This document shows, piece after piece, positions 1 through 7,872 of a stretch of DNA of 27,495 bases. The position numbers and the translations under genes were made by a program. Each line of letters begins with the position of its first letter. Within the stretch, counting starts at the first letter, position 1. This stretch comes from Zoogloeaceae bacterium (lineage in GTDB: Bacteria > Pseudomonadota > Gammaproteobacteria > Burkholderiales > Rhodocyclaceae), in NCBI GenBank assembly GCA_031290955.1, contig JAISLJ010000096.1, positions 1 through 27,495 on the forward strand, written 5' to 3'. A model generated the notes under the pieces. The model was given only the letters and a program-made list of their open reading frames with translations, did not search any database and was not told the origin of the DNA.

Positions 1-1
1 C

Positions 2-358
2 AAAAGCCTGACGCCCGAAGACAGCAAAGAACTGGAACGGCTCAAAAAAGATGGGCTTGTTTTTGCCGCCGACAAAAGAGGCCATACCGCCATCCTGACG
101 CCTGAAACCGCGCGCGCCACGCAACTGTACCGAACCCTGCTGCACGAGGTGGGACATTATGTGCAATACCGCCAGTTCATGGGAGCATCATCGTCTGAAT
201 TCGCGGGAATGTCCGATGATGAACTGGACGATTATTTCTGGGACAGCGTACCGACGGAAGAAAAAGAGAAATTCGCCGATGCCTACGCCGACCGGCTGCG
301 GGATGATTTACTGGCGCGCGGCATTATCCCGTTTTCCAGCATCCCGGATGCGCGTTGA
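2..358 (+). CDS. C-terminal part of a protein with an HEXXH zinc-peptidase motif (5' end outside window)
   Basis: The reading frame is open from the first bases of the window, so this is the last ~118 residues of a longer protein. The visible part contains TLLHEVGHYVQY (codons around 137-172), an HEXXH motif of the zinc-metallopeptidase type, with both histidines and the glutamate present. An acidic helical stretch (SDDELDDYF, EEKEKFADAYADRL) follows. The EKFADAYADRL segment could supply a third zinc ligand, but this is inference. The ATG at 149 lies downstream of the first histidine of the motif, so it is not the true start. HEVGH tails of this kind occur in polymorphic toxins, phage or mobile-element proteins and small secreted peptidases. 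I cannot tell which this is without the N-terminus. Confidence 0.6.
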   Translation, partial: KSLTPEDSKELERLKKDGLVFAADKRGHTAILTPETARATQLYRTLLHEVGHYVQYRQFMGASSSEFAGMSDDELDDYFWDSVPTEEKEKFADAYADRLRDDLLARGIIPFSSIPDAR

Positions 359-583
359 TCCAGATGAAGCCTTTTCGCCGGAGCCAGCCAGGAGTTTTCC
401 GCCGACTACCCGCTGGTCGAAGGATCGCCACATCACCGGGCTGCCGTAATCAGGTTGCAGGCGTTGGCAGGGAATACGACAGTCCCTTGTGTTGTGTCTC
501 TTGTCCTCATCTTTTACAGCCCTTCTTATCCGGGATTTTTTCAGAGATTCCTATAATAACGGAATTGGTTTTGGGGCAGGCTG
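359..583. other. 225-bp non-coding gap
   Basis: No convincing gene is seen between the metallopeptidase-like tail and the convergent radical SAM gene. The stretch carries a TATAAT hexamer at 552-557 on the plus strand without a recognisable -35 box, and no plus-strand gene follows it. I see no hairpin followed by a T-run, although both flanking genes end here and some form of termination is expected. Confidence 0.4.
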
Positions 584-1513
584 TTAGAGGCCGCGTACCC
601 ATGCTGGGCGCAGGGGGGCGGAATCCGGGTTGGTGATGGCGGTGTGCAGTTGGGCGAGCAGTCTTTCCTTGTCTTCGGGCAGGTTGCCGCGCAGGGAAAG
701 CCAGTTGGAGGCGTGGTCGCTCCGGAAAATGGTGCGTTTCAGTGTGAGCCGGGCGAGGAAGGCTTGCATTTCCATGAGCAGGCCGGGGATGTCGAGCGGC
801 TCCCATTCCGGGAAGGCGGCGCGAAAACGCGCTTCGCCCGCAGGAAAACTGACGACCAGCGTCGCCAGGTATTCCGGCTCCGTGGCATTGGCGAGGTCGG
901 CGGAATGGCGGGCGTGTTCGGCACTGCGAATCTTGCCGCCCAAGCCGTTCAGGATCATCACCGAGCGCCGGATGCCCGCCTCGCCCAGTTTCTGGAGGGC
1001 TTCCACGGTGCTGGCCTGCGTCTCGCCCTTCCGGACCCGTTCGAGCACGAGATCGTCGCCCGATTCCGCGCCGACATAGGCAAGCGCAAGACCGGCTTCC
1101 CGCAATTCCCGCAGTTCCGCCACGCTCTTCTTGCGCAGGTTGCGCGGCAGGCAATAGCTGGAGACGCGCCGCACCCGCGGCAGGTATGCGCGGATGGCTT
1201 CCAGCACGGCCAGGAGCCGCCGCGTCGGGAGAACCAGGGCATCGCCATCGGCAAGGAAAACACGGGAGATGCGGCCCGCTTCCGGTCGCTGGGCGATCCA
1301 GGCGAGATTCGCCTGCGTCTCGGCCTCCTCCCGCGCCCGGAAACGCTTTTGCGGCGCGGTATACATCTCGCAAAACGTGCAGCGATTCCACGAACAGCCA
1401 TCCGTCAACGGCAGGATGAGCGACTGCGCTTCGCTCGGCGGACGATAGACAGGCTCAATATACCGAATCTCCTGCGGGTTCTGCGGACAGCAATTTTCCT
1501 GGGGAACGATCAT
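584..1513 (-). CDS. Radical SAM domain protein
   Basis: A 309-residue protein with a cysteine cluster DGCSWNRCTFC at residues 38-48 (C40, C45, C48). The spacing is CX4CX2C rather than the commoner CX3CX2C of radical SAM enzymes. Downstream, LAYVGAESGDD (about residues 143-153) matches the glycine- and glutamate-containing strand that contacts SAM in this superfamily. These features support a [4Fe-4S]/SAM enzyme, but the substrate is unknown. The start codon overlaps the stop of the upstream transglycosylase gene by four bases (ATGA), which fixes the start and suggests translational coupling. It is the last gene of the apparent proS unit. A copy of the dispersed repeat (core at 1481-1494) falls in its first codons and encodes part of the ENCCPQNPQE leader, which may be an added N-terminal extension. 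Confidence 0.82.
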   Translation of the reverse strand: MIVPQENCCPQNPQEIRYIEPVYRPPSEAQSLILPLTDGCSWNRCTFCEMYTAPQKRFRAREEAETQANLAWIAQRPEAGRISRVFLADGDALVLPTRRLLAVLEAIRAYLPRVRRVSSYCLPRNLRKKSVAELRELREAGLALAYVGAESGDDLVLERVRKGETQASTVEALQKLGEAGIRRSVMILNGLGGKIRSAEHARHSADLANATEPEYLATLVVSFPAGEARFRAAFPEWEPLDIPGLLMEMQAFLARLTLKRTIFRSDHASNWLSLRGNLPEDKERLLAQLHTAITNPDSAPLRPAWVRGL

Positions 1514-2214
1514 GGGCGGGCAGAGGGAAGGGGCGCGCCCGATTGGCGCACGGGCGTGATGGCAGGCGCGGTGACGCTTGGCTTGGCGGGTTCAAAGCGC
1601 CACTGCTCCCAGGCATTCCGGACAAGATTGGGATATTCCGGTCGGCCCAGGCTGCCGTTGTAGCGGCCCAGGGCGCGATAGAGATTGCCCTTCTCGATGT
1701 CCAGATAGTGGCGCAGGATCGTGCAGCCATAGCGCAGGTTGGTGCGCATGTGGAAAAGATTATCCTCGGGGCGACCGATGACCTTCACCCAAAAAGGCAT
1801 GACCTGCATGTAGCCGCGCGCCCCCGCGGAAGAAACAGCGTATTTGCGGAAACTGGATTCGATCTGGATGAGTCCCAGCACCAGTTGCGGGTCCAGCCCG
1901 GCGCGGGTGGCCTCGTAGTGGATGGCGCGCAAAAGCTCGATCCGGTACGTCTGGTCAGGGATGCGCCTTGCCAGGCGCGGCGACATGGCGGAAAGCCACA
2001 CGACTGCCTCGGCATGGTCCTTGAAGGAACTGGCGGGCGGCTTGCGGTCGGCGATGCTGCCGGAGAGCGCCGCCCGAACGCTGGCGGAAAGCGGCTCGTA
2101 CTGCTGGTTTCCCGCGCGCGCCATCGGCAGGCACAGGAGCAGGCACAAGGGCAGGAAGCAGCCCCGCAGGAGCCGCCCGCGTGAAAAATCCAAAAAGAGC
2201 ATGTGGCGCATCAC
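1510..2214 (-). CDS. Lytic transglycosylase (SLT family), exported
   Basis: A 234-residue protein. The basic, hydrophobic N-terminus (about residues 13-34, ending MARAG) is a signal peptide, so it acts in the periplasm. The catalytic SLT domain spans about residues 95-210. It shows LGLIQIESSFRKYAVSSAGA with the presumed catalytic Glu119, then RGYMQVMPFW, NLRYGCTILRHYL and ALGRYNGS, the usual order in soluble lytic transglycosylases that cleave the MurNAc-GlcNAc bond in peptidoglycan. The short proline-rich C-terminal tail is probably disordered. The gene begins 10 bp after proS and overlaps the radical SAM gene by 4 bp, so the three are probably cotranscribed. A second ATG four codons in is an alternative start. 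I do not assign a particular mlt symbol. Confidence 0.88.
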   Translation of the reverse strand: MMRHMLFLDFSRGRLLRGCFLPLCLLLCLPMARAGNQQYEPLSASVRAALSGSIADRKPPASSFKDHAEAVVWLSAMSPRLARRIPDQTYRIELLRAIHYEATRAGLDPQLVLGLIQIESSFRKYAVSSAGARGYMQVMPFWVKVIGRPEDNLFHMRTNLRYGCTILRHYLDIEKGNLYRALGRYNGSLGRPEYPNLVRNAWEQWRFEPAKPSVTAPAITPVRQSGAPLPSARP

Positions 2215-2224
2215 AAAACCTCCT

Positions 2225-3952
2225 TCAATCTTGCCGCAGCCTTGCCGCCAGGAACTGCCGCGCTTCCGTTGCCGGGAAAGTCAGGGCCTCGGCATCGCGG
2301 CGGCCTTTGTATTCGAGCGTGCCGTCGCGCAAGCCGCGCTCGCCGACGACGATACGATGTGGAATGCCGATGAGATCCATATCCGCGAACATGGAGCCGG
2401 GGCGGAGGTCGCGGTCGTCGAGCAGCACATCCACGCCAACCGCGCGCAGTTCGTCGTACAGGTGCTCGGCCTCGGCTTTGACCTTCTCATTCCGATGGTA
2501 GCCCAAAGGCACGATGGCGACCTGGAAGGGCGCGATGGCGGCAGGGAAAACAATACCCTTCTCGTCATGCCCCTGCTCGATGGCCGCGCCGACGATGCGG
2601 GAGATGCCGATCCCGTAGCAGCCCATCTCCATGACCTGATTCTGGCCGGATTCATCCAGATAGCAGCAGCCGAGCGCCTGGGCATAGGTTGTGCGCAACT
2701 GGAAGATGTGCCCCACTTCGATGCCGCGGCACAGGGCAAGCCGACCCTTGCCGTCGGGTGACGGGTCGCCGGGCACGACATTGCGCAGGTCGGCAAGCTC
2801 GGGTTCCGGACAATCCCGCCCAAAATTAACGCCTGTCAGGTGAAAACCTGTTGTGTTTGCGCCACAGGCGAAATCGCTCAGGGCGGAAACGCTGCGGTCG
2901 GCGATGACGCGCACCTTCTGGCGATCCACACCCACCGGGCCGATGGAGCCGGGCAGGGCGCCCAGGCGGGCCTCGATTTCCGCCTCGGAAGCGAAGCGAA
3001 AGCCTGCGAGGCCCGCGATTTTCCCTGCCTTGATCTCGTTCAAGGTGTGGTCAGCCCGCAGCAGGAGGAGGGTGAGTGCGCCATCCTCCGGCATGATGGC
3101 GATGGTCTTCACGAGCCGGGCAAGCGGGATGCCAAGGAAATCTGCTGCATCGGCGCAGGCGTTCTTGCCGGGCGTGGCGACCTTTTCCAGGCTTGCGGCG
3201 GGCGCGGGTCTGGGCGTGGCGGGCGCGAGCGCCTCGGCCAGTTCCACGTTGGCGGCGTAGTCGGAATCCGGGCAGTAAGCGATATCGTCCTCGCCGGTTT
3301 CCGCAATCACGTGGAACTCATGCGAACCGGCGCCGCCGATGGAGCCGGTATCCGCCGCCACGGCACGGAACGCAAGACCCAGGCGGGTGAAGATGTGCGA
3401 ATAGGTCTCGTGCATCTTCCCGTATTCCCGCTCCAGATCGTGAAACCCGGCATGGAAGGAATAACCGTCCTTCATGATGAACTCGCGCCCGCGCATGACG
3501 CCGAAGCGCGGGCGAATCTCGTCGCGGAACTTGCTTTGTATCTGGTAGAAATGCACGGGCAACTGGCGGTAGCTGCGAATCTCCCGGCGCACCACATCGG
3601 TGATGACCTCCTCGTGCGTGGGGCCGATGACGAAATCCCGCTGGTGGCGATCCTTGAAGCGCAAAAGCTCCGGGCCGTACTTTTCCCAACGGCCCGATTC
3701 CTGCCACAGTTCAGCGGGCTGCACAGCGGGCATCAGGAGTTCCAGCGCGCCGGCGCGATCCATCTCCTCCCGAACGATGGCCTCGACTTTCTTCAGCACC
3801 CGGAGGCCCAGGGGCATCCAGGTGTAAACGCCCGCAGCGACACGCTTGATGAGTCCGGCGCGCAGCATGAGCTGCTGGCTTGCGATTTCGGCATCGGCGG
3901 GGGCTTCTTTCAGGGTGGAGAGGAAAAACTTGGAAGAATGCATGGAAAACAT
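2225..3952 (-). CDS. proS: Prolyl-tRNA synthetase
   Basis: A 575-residue class II aminoacyl-tRNA synthetase that charges tRNA-Pro in the cytosol. The N-terminus SSKFFLSTLKEAPADAEIAS and the blocks LMPAVQPAELWQESGRW, GPTHEEVITD and FRDEIRPRFGVMRGREFIMKDGYSFH are the bacterial ProS signature, including motif 2. A long insertion follows (about residues 225-385), the editing domain that clears mischarged Ala-tRNA. GCYGIGISRIVGAAIEQ is motif 3, and a C-terminal anticodon-binding domain ends the protein. Length is close to the E. coli enzyme (about 570). An in-frame ATG at 3943, three codons inside, is an alternative start. Neither candidate has a strong ribosome binding site. The gene diverges from rppH and heads a unit with two downstream genes. 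Confidence 0.97.
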   Translation of the reverse strand: MFSMHSSKFFLSTLKEAPADAEIASQQLMLRAGLIKRVAAGVYTWMPLGLRVLKKVEAIVREEMDRAGALELLMPAVQPAELWQESGRWEKYGPELLRFKDRHQRDFVIGPTHEEVITDVVRREIRSYRQLPVHFYQIQSKFRDEIRPRFGVMRGREFIMKDGYSFHAGFHDLEREYGKMHETYSHIFTRLGLAFRAVAADTGSIGGAGSHEFHVIAETGEDDIAYCPDSDYAANVELAEALAPATPRPAPAASLEKVATPGKNACADAADFLGIPLARLVKTIAIMPEDGALTLLLLRADHTLNEIKAGKIAGLAGFRFASEAEIEARLGALPGSIGPVGVDRQKVRVIADRSVSALSDFACGANTTGFHLTGVNFGRDCPEPELADLRNVVPGDPSPDGKGRLALCRGIEVGHIFQLRTTYAQALGCCYLDESGQNQVMEMGCYGIGISRIVGAAIEQGHDEKGIVFPAAIAPFQVAIVPLGYHRNEKVKAEAEHLYDELRAVGVDVLLDDRDLRPGSMFADMDLIGIPHRIVVGERGLRDGTLEYKGRRDAEALTFPATEARQFLAARLRQD

Positions 3953-4057
3953 CCGTGGTGGATCAAGCTGGTGATTTTACATCGGATAGATACTTTTGCA
4001 TGGAAAGCCGGGTTATGGAAAAATGGCGGGAGATTGAATTTTTGCAGGATGGTCGCC

Positions 4058-4609
4058 ATGCTTGACCGGGAAGGATTTCGCCCCAATGTGGGAATCATTT
4101 TATGTAACGACAAGAACGAGGTTTTCTGGGGAAAGCGGATTCGTGAACACGCCTGGCAGTTCCCGCAAGGCGGCATCAAGCGCGGCGAGACGCTTGAGGA
4201 GGCCATGTACCGGGAATTGCACGAAGAGATCGGCTTGCGGCCCGAACACGTCACGATCCTGGGCCGCACCCGGGGCTGGCTGCGCTACGAGGTGCCAACG
4301 CACTGGATTCGGCGCGAATGGCGTGGTTCCTACCGCGGCCAGAAGCAGATCTGGTTCTTGCTGCGCCTCGTCGGGCGCGACAACGACATTTCGCTGCGCG
4401 CGAGTTCGCATCCGGAATTCGACGCCTGGCGCTGGCACGAATACTGGGTTCCCCTGGAGGCAGTGGTCGAGTTCAAGCGCGATGTCTATGCGCAGGCGCT
4501 GGAAGAACTCTCCCATTTCCTCAATGTTTGCCCGCCTGATGAACCGCCCGGACTGGATGGCGAAGGCGGCGGGGCCGACGCCCGCCTTGCGCGAAAGGCG
4601 CGGGCATGA
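4058..4609 (+). CDS. rppH: RNA pyrophosphohydrolase (Nudix)
   Basis: A 183-residue Nudix hydrolase of the RppH/NudH type, which removes pyrophosphate from 5'-triphosphorylated mRNA and so starts RNase E-dependent decay. The N-terminus MLDREGFRPNVGIILCN and the segment WQFPQGGIKRGE are diagnostic. The full Nudix box GX5EX7REUXEEXGU is present, from GGIKRGE through RELHEEIGL, with the metal-binding glutamates intact. I chose ATG 4058 because the family starts at MLDREG and AGGA lies 8 bases upstream. An ATG three codons earlier (4049) is possible. The C-terminus extends past the core as a Gly/Ala/Asp-rich tail. The stop overlaps the start of the next gene (ATGA). Confidence 0.96.
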   Translation: MLDREGFRPNVGIILCNDKNEVFWGKRIREHAWQFPQGGIKRGETLEEAMYRELHEEIGLRPEHVTILGRTRGWLRYEVPTHWIRREWRGSYRGQKQIWFLLRLVGRDNDISLRASSHPEFDAWRWHEYWVPLEAVVEFKRDVYAQALEELSHFLNVCPPDEPPGLDGEGGGADARLARKARA

Positions 4610-5193
4610 AGGCGAGGCACGAAAGCATGCGCGACAAAGGGAGTTGGCCACCGGGAACACGGGGCGTTGTGGCGTGGCTCTTCGCGGCTTTTTCCTCTTT
4701 CGCCTTTTCCCCGTTTTGTTCGCCCGCCCTGGCCGCGCCTGCGGCGGAGGAATTCGTGGAACAGCCCTGGCGGGAGGAAAAGGTGGAATTGCCGCCTTTT
4801 CCTGAAAACGCATCCCTGCTCGATTTCTATGTCAGCCCAACGACCACGAACCGTTTTTTCATTGACCTGGAACATCTTTCGGCAGGTAAGGATGGCGTTC
4901 TGCGCTATACGCTCGTGGTATTGAGCGCCTCTGGCGTGCGGAACGTCACGTTTGAAGGCATGCGTTGCGCAACGCGGGAGCGGCGCATTTATGCCTCGGG
5001 AAGAAACGACAAGCGCTGGGTTTCCTCCCGGAATGAAAGCTGGTTTCCCATCCTGGAGGGCGGAGCGAACCGCCATCATGCGGCCTTGTTTACGGAATTT
5101 TTCTGCCCCGGTGGCGTGATCGAGACGCGCCCAGAAGAGATTCGGAAGGCATTCAAACGGGAAGGAAACCCTTATCCGGAAAACGGCTCTTGA
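4606..5193 (+). CDS. CNP1-like family exported protein
   Basis: A 195-residue protein with an N-terminal hydrophobic segment (about residues 21-44, ending SPALAAPA) that reads as a signal peptide. The mature part contains NRFFIDLEHLSAGKDGVLRYTLVVLSASGVRNVTFEGMRCATRERRIYASGR followed by W-rich residues. I recognise this as the CNP1-like family, common next to rppH/proS in betaproteobacteria. No enzymatic role is established that I can name, and the location is probably periplasmic. The start overlaps the rppH stop by four bases. An internal Met at residue 8 is an alternative start that would give a shorter signal peptide. Confidence 0.8.
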   Translation: MKARHESMRDKGSWPPGTRGVVAWLFAAFSSFAFSPFCSPALAAPAAEEFVEQPWREEKVELPPFPENASLLDFYVSPTTTNRFFIDLEHLSAGKDGVLRYTLVVLSASGVRNVTFEGMRCATRERRIYASGRNDKRWVSSRNESWFPILEGGANRHHAALFTEFFCPGGVIETRPEEIRKAFKREGNPYPENGS

Positions 5194-5240
5194 GCGGGCA
5201 GCGCATCCGAACAAAAATCCATCGGGAAAGGAAATGGAAC

Positions 5241-5867
5241 ATGAACCGGCAGGATCAATTCATCATTGGCCTTGATCGCGCCTTGCGCGCTCTTTTCGTG
5301 GAAACGCCCGGCCTGCGTCCGCCTCCCTTTGAGCAGGAGCCGGAGGCGGATTTGCGTCCGGAAACGCGGCGGCGGGTAGCCGCGCTGATGCGGGTCAATC
5401 ACGCGGGGGAAGTCTGCGCGCAGGCTCTGTACCAAGGGCAGGCATTGACTGCGCGCGACCCTGGGAATCGCGCCGAACTGGAAAAAGCCGCGCAGGAGGA
5501 AATGGAGCATCTGGCATGGACCGGGCAACGCATCCGGGAATTGGGTGGTCGCAAGAGTTTCCTGAATCCTTTCTGGTATGCGGGCGCCTTGGGCATTGGC
5601 ATGCTGGCGGGCAAATGCGGCGAAAAATGGAATCTTGGTTTTTTGGCGGAAACCGAACGGCAGGTTGCCGCGCACCTGCAAGGTCATCTGGAACAAATTC
5701 CGGAGGAGGATGCGCGTTCGCGGGCCATTGTCCGGCAAATGCAGGCGGATGAAACGCGCCATGCCGAAACCGCGCTGCGCCTGGGCGGCGTCGCCTTGCC
5801 GAAAGCGGCGCGGGGCCTCATGCGATTCTGCGCGAAGGTCATGACGAAGACGGCCTGCCGGATCTGA
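5241..5867 (+). CDS. coq7: 2-polyprenyl-3-methyl-6-methoxy-1,4-benzoquinol hydroxylase (COQ7/UbiM-type diiron enzyme)
   Basis: A 208-residue diiron hydroxylase for a late ring hydroxylation in ubiquinone synthesis, expected to sit at the inner membrane surface. The ligand motifs are complete: RVNHAGEVCAQALYQGQ (Glu), EEMEHLAW (EXXH), a middle glutamate in AETERQVAAHLQGH, and ADETRHAETA (EXXH). The start at 5241 is chosen because GGAAAGGA lies upstream with about 8 bases of spacing and homologues begin at MNRQDQFI. The frame is open further upstream to 5190, but that extension is not family-like. The gene follows the CNP1-like gene by 47 bp and probably shares its transcript. Confidence 0.93.
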   Translation: MNRQDQFIIGLDRALRALFVETPGLRPPPFEQEPEADLRPETRRRVAALMRVNHAGEVCAQALYQGQALTARDPGNRAELEKAAQEEMEHLAWTGQRIRELGGRKSFLNPFWYAGALGIGMLAGKCGEKWNLGFLAETERQVAAHLQGHLEQIPEEDARSRAIVRQMQADETRHAETALRLGGVALPKAARGLMRFCAKVMTKTACRI

Positions 5868-5967
5868 GCCAAGGGAAATTCGCAGGGCCGATTTTGGAAA
5901 ACGCGCAGAAAACACAATATCGGCTGTTGCGCCATTTTGTTTTTTTGTGATTTTTTCCTGGATTCAC

Positions 5968-5997
5968 TTGCCTTGGTTTCGTGTTTTATTCTAGAAT
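5968..5997 (+). promoter_or_regulatory. Predicted sigma70-type promoter of the H-NS-like gene
   Basis: TTGCCT at 5968-5973 and TAGAAT at 5992-5997 are separated by 18 bases, inside an AT-rich stretch that contrasts with the GC-rich neighbours. The start codon lies 37 bases downstream of the -10 box. A clear ribosome binding site (AGGAG, 6021-6025) lies 9 bases before ATG 6035. AT-rich promoters of this kind are often autoregulated by H-NS proteins; that part is inference. Confidence 0.6.
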
Positions 5998-6034
5998 AGG
6001 CCCGCTTTTTAAACAACAGTAGGAGTGTTTTACC

Positions 6035-6355
6035 ATGGTTGATCTTGCTAGCCTTTCCCTCGTGGAACTTCAGGACCTGGAACGGGTGATCCCCAAGGAA
6101 ATTCGCCGCCGCAAAGCGGAAGATAAAGCCAAGGTTCACAAGCAACTGCAAGAGTACGCAAAATCTCAAGGTTTTACTCTGGATCAGTTTGTCAGCGGTA
6201 CGGCTCCCGTGACCCGGCGTTCGACCAGCAAGGTCGAGGCCAAATACCGCCATCCGGAACAATCGGACCTGGAATGGAGCGGTCGCGGTCGCAAGCCCAA
6301 GTGGCTGGAGGCTTGGTTGAGCAGTGGCGGCACTTTGGAGCAACTGGCGATCTGA
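6035..6355 (+). CDS. H-NS family nucleoid-associated DNA-binding protein
   Basis: A 106-residue protein of the short betaproteobacterial H-NS type. The N-terminal half (LSLVELQDLERVIPKEIRRRKAEDKAKVHKQLQEYAKSQG) is a predicted oligomerisation coiled coil. The C-terminal domain YRHPEQSDLEWSGRGRKPKWLEAW contains the GRGRKPKW form of the AT-hook-like DNA minor-groove loop. The role expected from the family is binding AT-rich DNA, silencing acquired genes and compacting the nucleoid. It is a single-gene unit with its own promoter and strong ribosome binding site, followed by hairpins before surE. Confidence 0.93.
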   Translation: MVDLASLSLVELQDLERVIPKEIRRRKAEDKAKVHKQLQEYAKSQGFTLDQFVSGTAPVTRRSTSKVEAKYRHPEQSDLEWSGRGRKPKWLEAWLSSGGTLEQLAI

Positions 6356-6390
6356 TCCGGTTTCATCCAGAGCAAGCTTCGGTTTGGAAT

Positions 6391-6441
6391 CTCCTTCGGG
6401 AGGTGGGCAGTCTGGCATGGAAGGGGAATTCTCCTTCCATG
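6391..6441 (+). terminator. Two hairpins between the H-NS-like gene and surE (possible terminator/attenuator)
   Basis: A small CTCC-TTCG-GGAG hairpin with a UUCG-type tetraloop occupies 6391-6402. A near-perfect 26-base palindrome follows at 6416-6441: arms CATGGAAGG and CCTTCCATG around a central GAATTC. The following bases are T-rich (ttatgttgtatggtt) but not a clean U-run. These could end the H-NS-like transcript, or partly shield the surE leader, whose ATG lies 37 bases further on. Confidence 0.5.
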
Positions 6442-6478
6442 TTATGTTGTATGGTTACGAATATGGATTGAAACAGGC

Positions 6479-7219
6479 ATGCGAATTCTCCTGAGTAACG
6501 ATGATGGTTATTTCGCGCCGGGGATTGCCCATCTTGCGGAATCGCTTGCGGATTTGGGAGAAATCATCGTTGTCGCGCCGGAGCGGGATCGTTCCGGCGC
6601 AAGTAATTCCTTGACGCTGGATCGTCCGCTTTCCCTGCGGCAAGCGCCAAATGGCTTTTATTTCGTGAATGGCACGCCGACAGATTGTGTGCACCTGGCG
6701 GTCACAGGCATGTTGACGCAATTGCCGGACATGGTGATTTCCGGAATCAACCACGGCGCCAACATGGGGGACGATACGCTTTATTCCGGCACCGTTGCCG
6801 CAGCAACGGAGGGCTATCTCCTGGGGATTCCCTCATTCGCGGTTTCCCTGGTCGGCAAGGAAGCCTCGCATTTTGAAACAGCCGGTGAGATCGCCCGGCA
6901 ACTGGCCTTGCGTTTCATGCGTTCCCCGCTCCACGAACCCGTCCTCTTGAACGTGAATGTGCCCGACCTGCCCGCCGAGCGACTTTCCGGCACATGCGTG
7001 ACGCGCCTGGGGCGGCGTCACAAGGCGGAGCCGGTCATCCGCATCACGAGTCCGCGCCGGGAAACCATGTACTGGGTCGGCGCGGCGGGGGAAGCGCAGG
7101 ATGCGGGCGAGGGCACGGATTTTCACGCGGTCGCCCAAGACCAGGTTTCCATCACGCCCTTGCAGATCGACCTGACCCATACGCAACAATTTTCGCAAAT
7201 CCGTTCCTGGCTTACATGA
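6479..7219 (+). CDS. surE: 5'/3'-nucleotidase SurE
   Basis: A 246-residue metal-dependent nucleoside monophosphate phosphatase. The N-terminus MRILLSNDDGYFAPGI carries the paired aspartates (D8, D9) that bind the divalent metal. VAPERDRSGASNSLTLDRPL, NGTPTDCVHLA and ISGINHGANMGDDTLYSGTVAAATEG are the remaining family blocks, including the metal-binding Ser and Asn. Length is normal. The stop overlaps the pcm start by four bases (ATGA). SurE is associated with stress and stationary-phase survival, consistent with its position upstream of rpoS. Confidence 0.97.
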   Translation: MRILLSNDDGYFAPGIAHLAESLADLGEIIVVAPERDRSGASNSLTLDRPLSLRQAPNGFYFVNGTPTDCVHLAVTGMLTQLPDMVISGINHGANMGDDTLYSGTVAAATEGYLLGIPSFAVSLVGKEASHFETAGEIARQLALRFMRSPLHEPVLLNVNVPDLPAERLSGTCVTRLGRRHKAEPVIRITSPRRETMYWVGAAGEAQDAGEGTDFHAVAQDQVSITPLQIDLTHTQQFSQIRSWLT

Positions 7220-7872
7220 AAAAACTGACCGGCCTTGGCATGACTTCGCAACGCACACGCGCCCGCATGGTCGAGCGCCTGCGCGACAAGGGCATTCGAG
7301 ACGAGGCGGTGCTGGCCGTCATGGGCACGGTGCCGCGCCATATCTTCGTTGATGAGGCGCTGGCCTCGCGCGCCTATGAGGATAGCGCCCTGCCGCTTGG
7401 GTGCTTGCAGACCATCTCCCAGCCCTATGTCGTGGCGCGCATGGTCGAGGAACTGCTCGCCGGACGCGAGCGGCTGGGGAAGACGCTGGAAATCGGGACG
7501 GGATGCGGCTACCAGGCCGCCATTCTGGGAAGTCTGGGCCAAGAGGTGTATTCGGTGGAGCGGATCGCGCCGCTCTTGGTGTTGGCCCGGCAGAACCTCA
7601 AGGCGCTGCCCGGCATCCACGTGCACCTGAAACACGCCGATGGCGCGCTGGGCTGGCCGGAGGCTGCGCCTTTCGACAACATCATCATGGCGGCCGCAAG
7701 CCTGCGTCCGCCGCCCGAATTGCTGGCGCAACTGGCAACCGGCGGTCGCCTCGTCTTGCCAGTCGGGGGCAAGGAACAGTATCTTTGCCGAATCGAGCGA
7801 ACGGCACAAGGCTATTCCGAGACGCGCCTGGAGCCGGTTCGCTTCGTCCCTCTGTTACCTGGAACTGAATGA
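7216..7872 (+). CDS. pcm: Protein-L-isoaspartate O-methyltransferase
   Basis: A 218-residue SAM-dependent enzyme that starts repair of isomerised aspartyl residues in aged proteins. VPRHIFVDEALASRAYEDSALPLG and QTISQPYVVARM are the substrate-recognition blocks, and LEIGTGCGYQAAIL is the SAM-binding motif I. The ATG at 7216 overlaps the surE stop (ATGA) and is preferred. An internal Met in GLGMTSQRTR, 8 codons in, is where many homologues begin and is a plausible alternative. The frame is open further upstream inside surE, but that is a shadow. It also overlaps the next gene, nlpD. Confidence 0.96.
   Translation: MKKLTGLGMTSQRTRARMVERLRDKGIRDEAVLAVMGTVPRHIFVDEALASRAYEDSALPLGCLQTISQPYVVARMVEELLAGRERLGKTLEIGTGCGYQAAILGSLGQEVYSVERIAPLLVLARQNLKALPGIHVHLKHADGALGWPEAAPFDNIIMAAASLRPPPELLAQLATGGRLVLPVGGKEQYLCRIERTAQGYSETRLEPVRFVPLLPGTE

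Noticed and set aside
2840..4057. Long upstream extension of the rppH frame, antisense to proS
   Set aside because: The RppH family starts at MLDREG (4058) with a ribosome binding site there. The rest is a shadow of proS.
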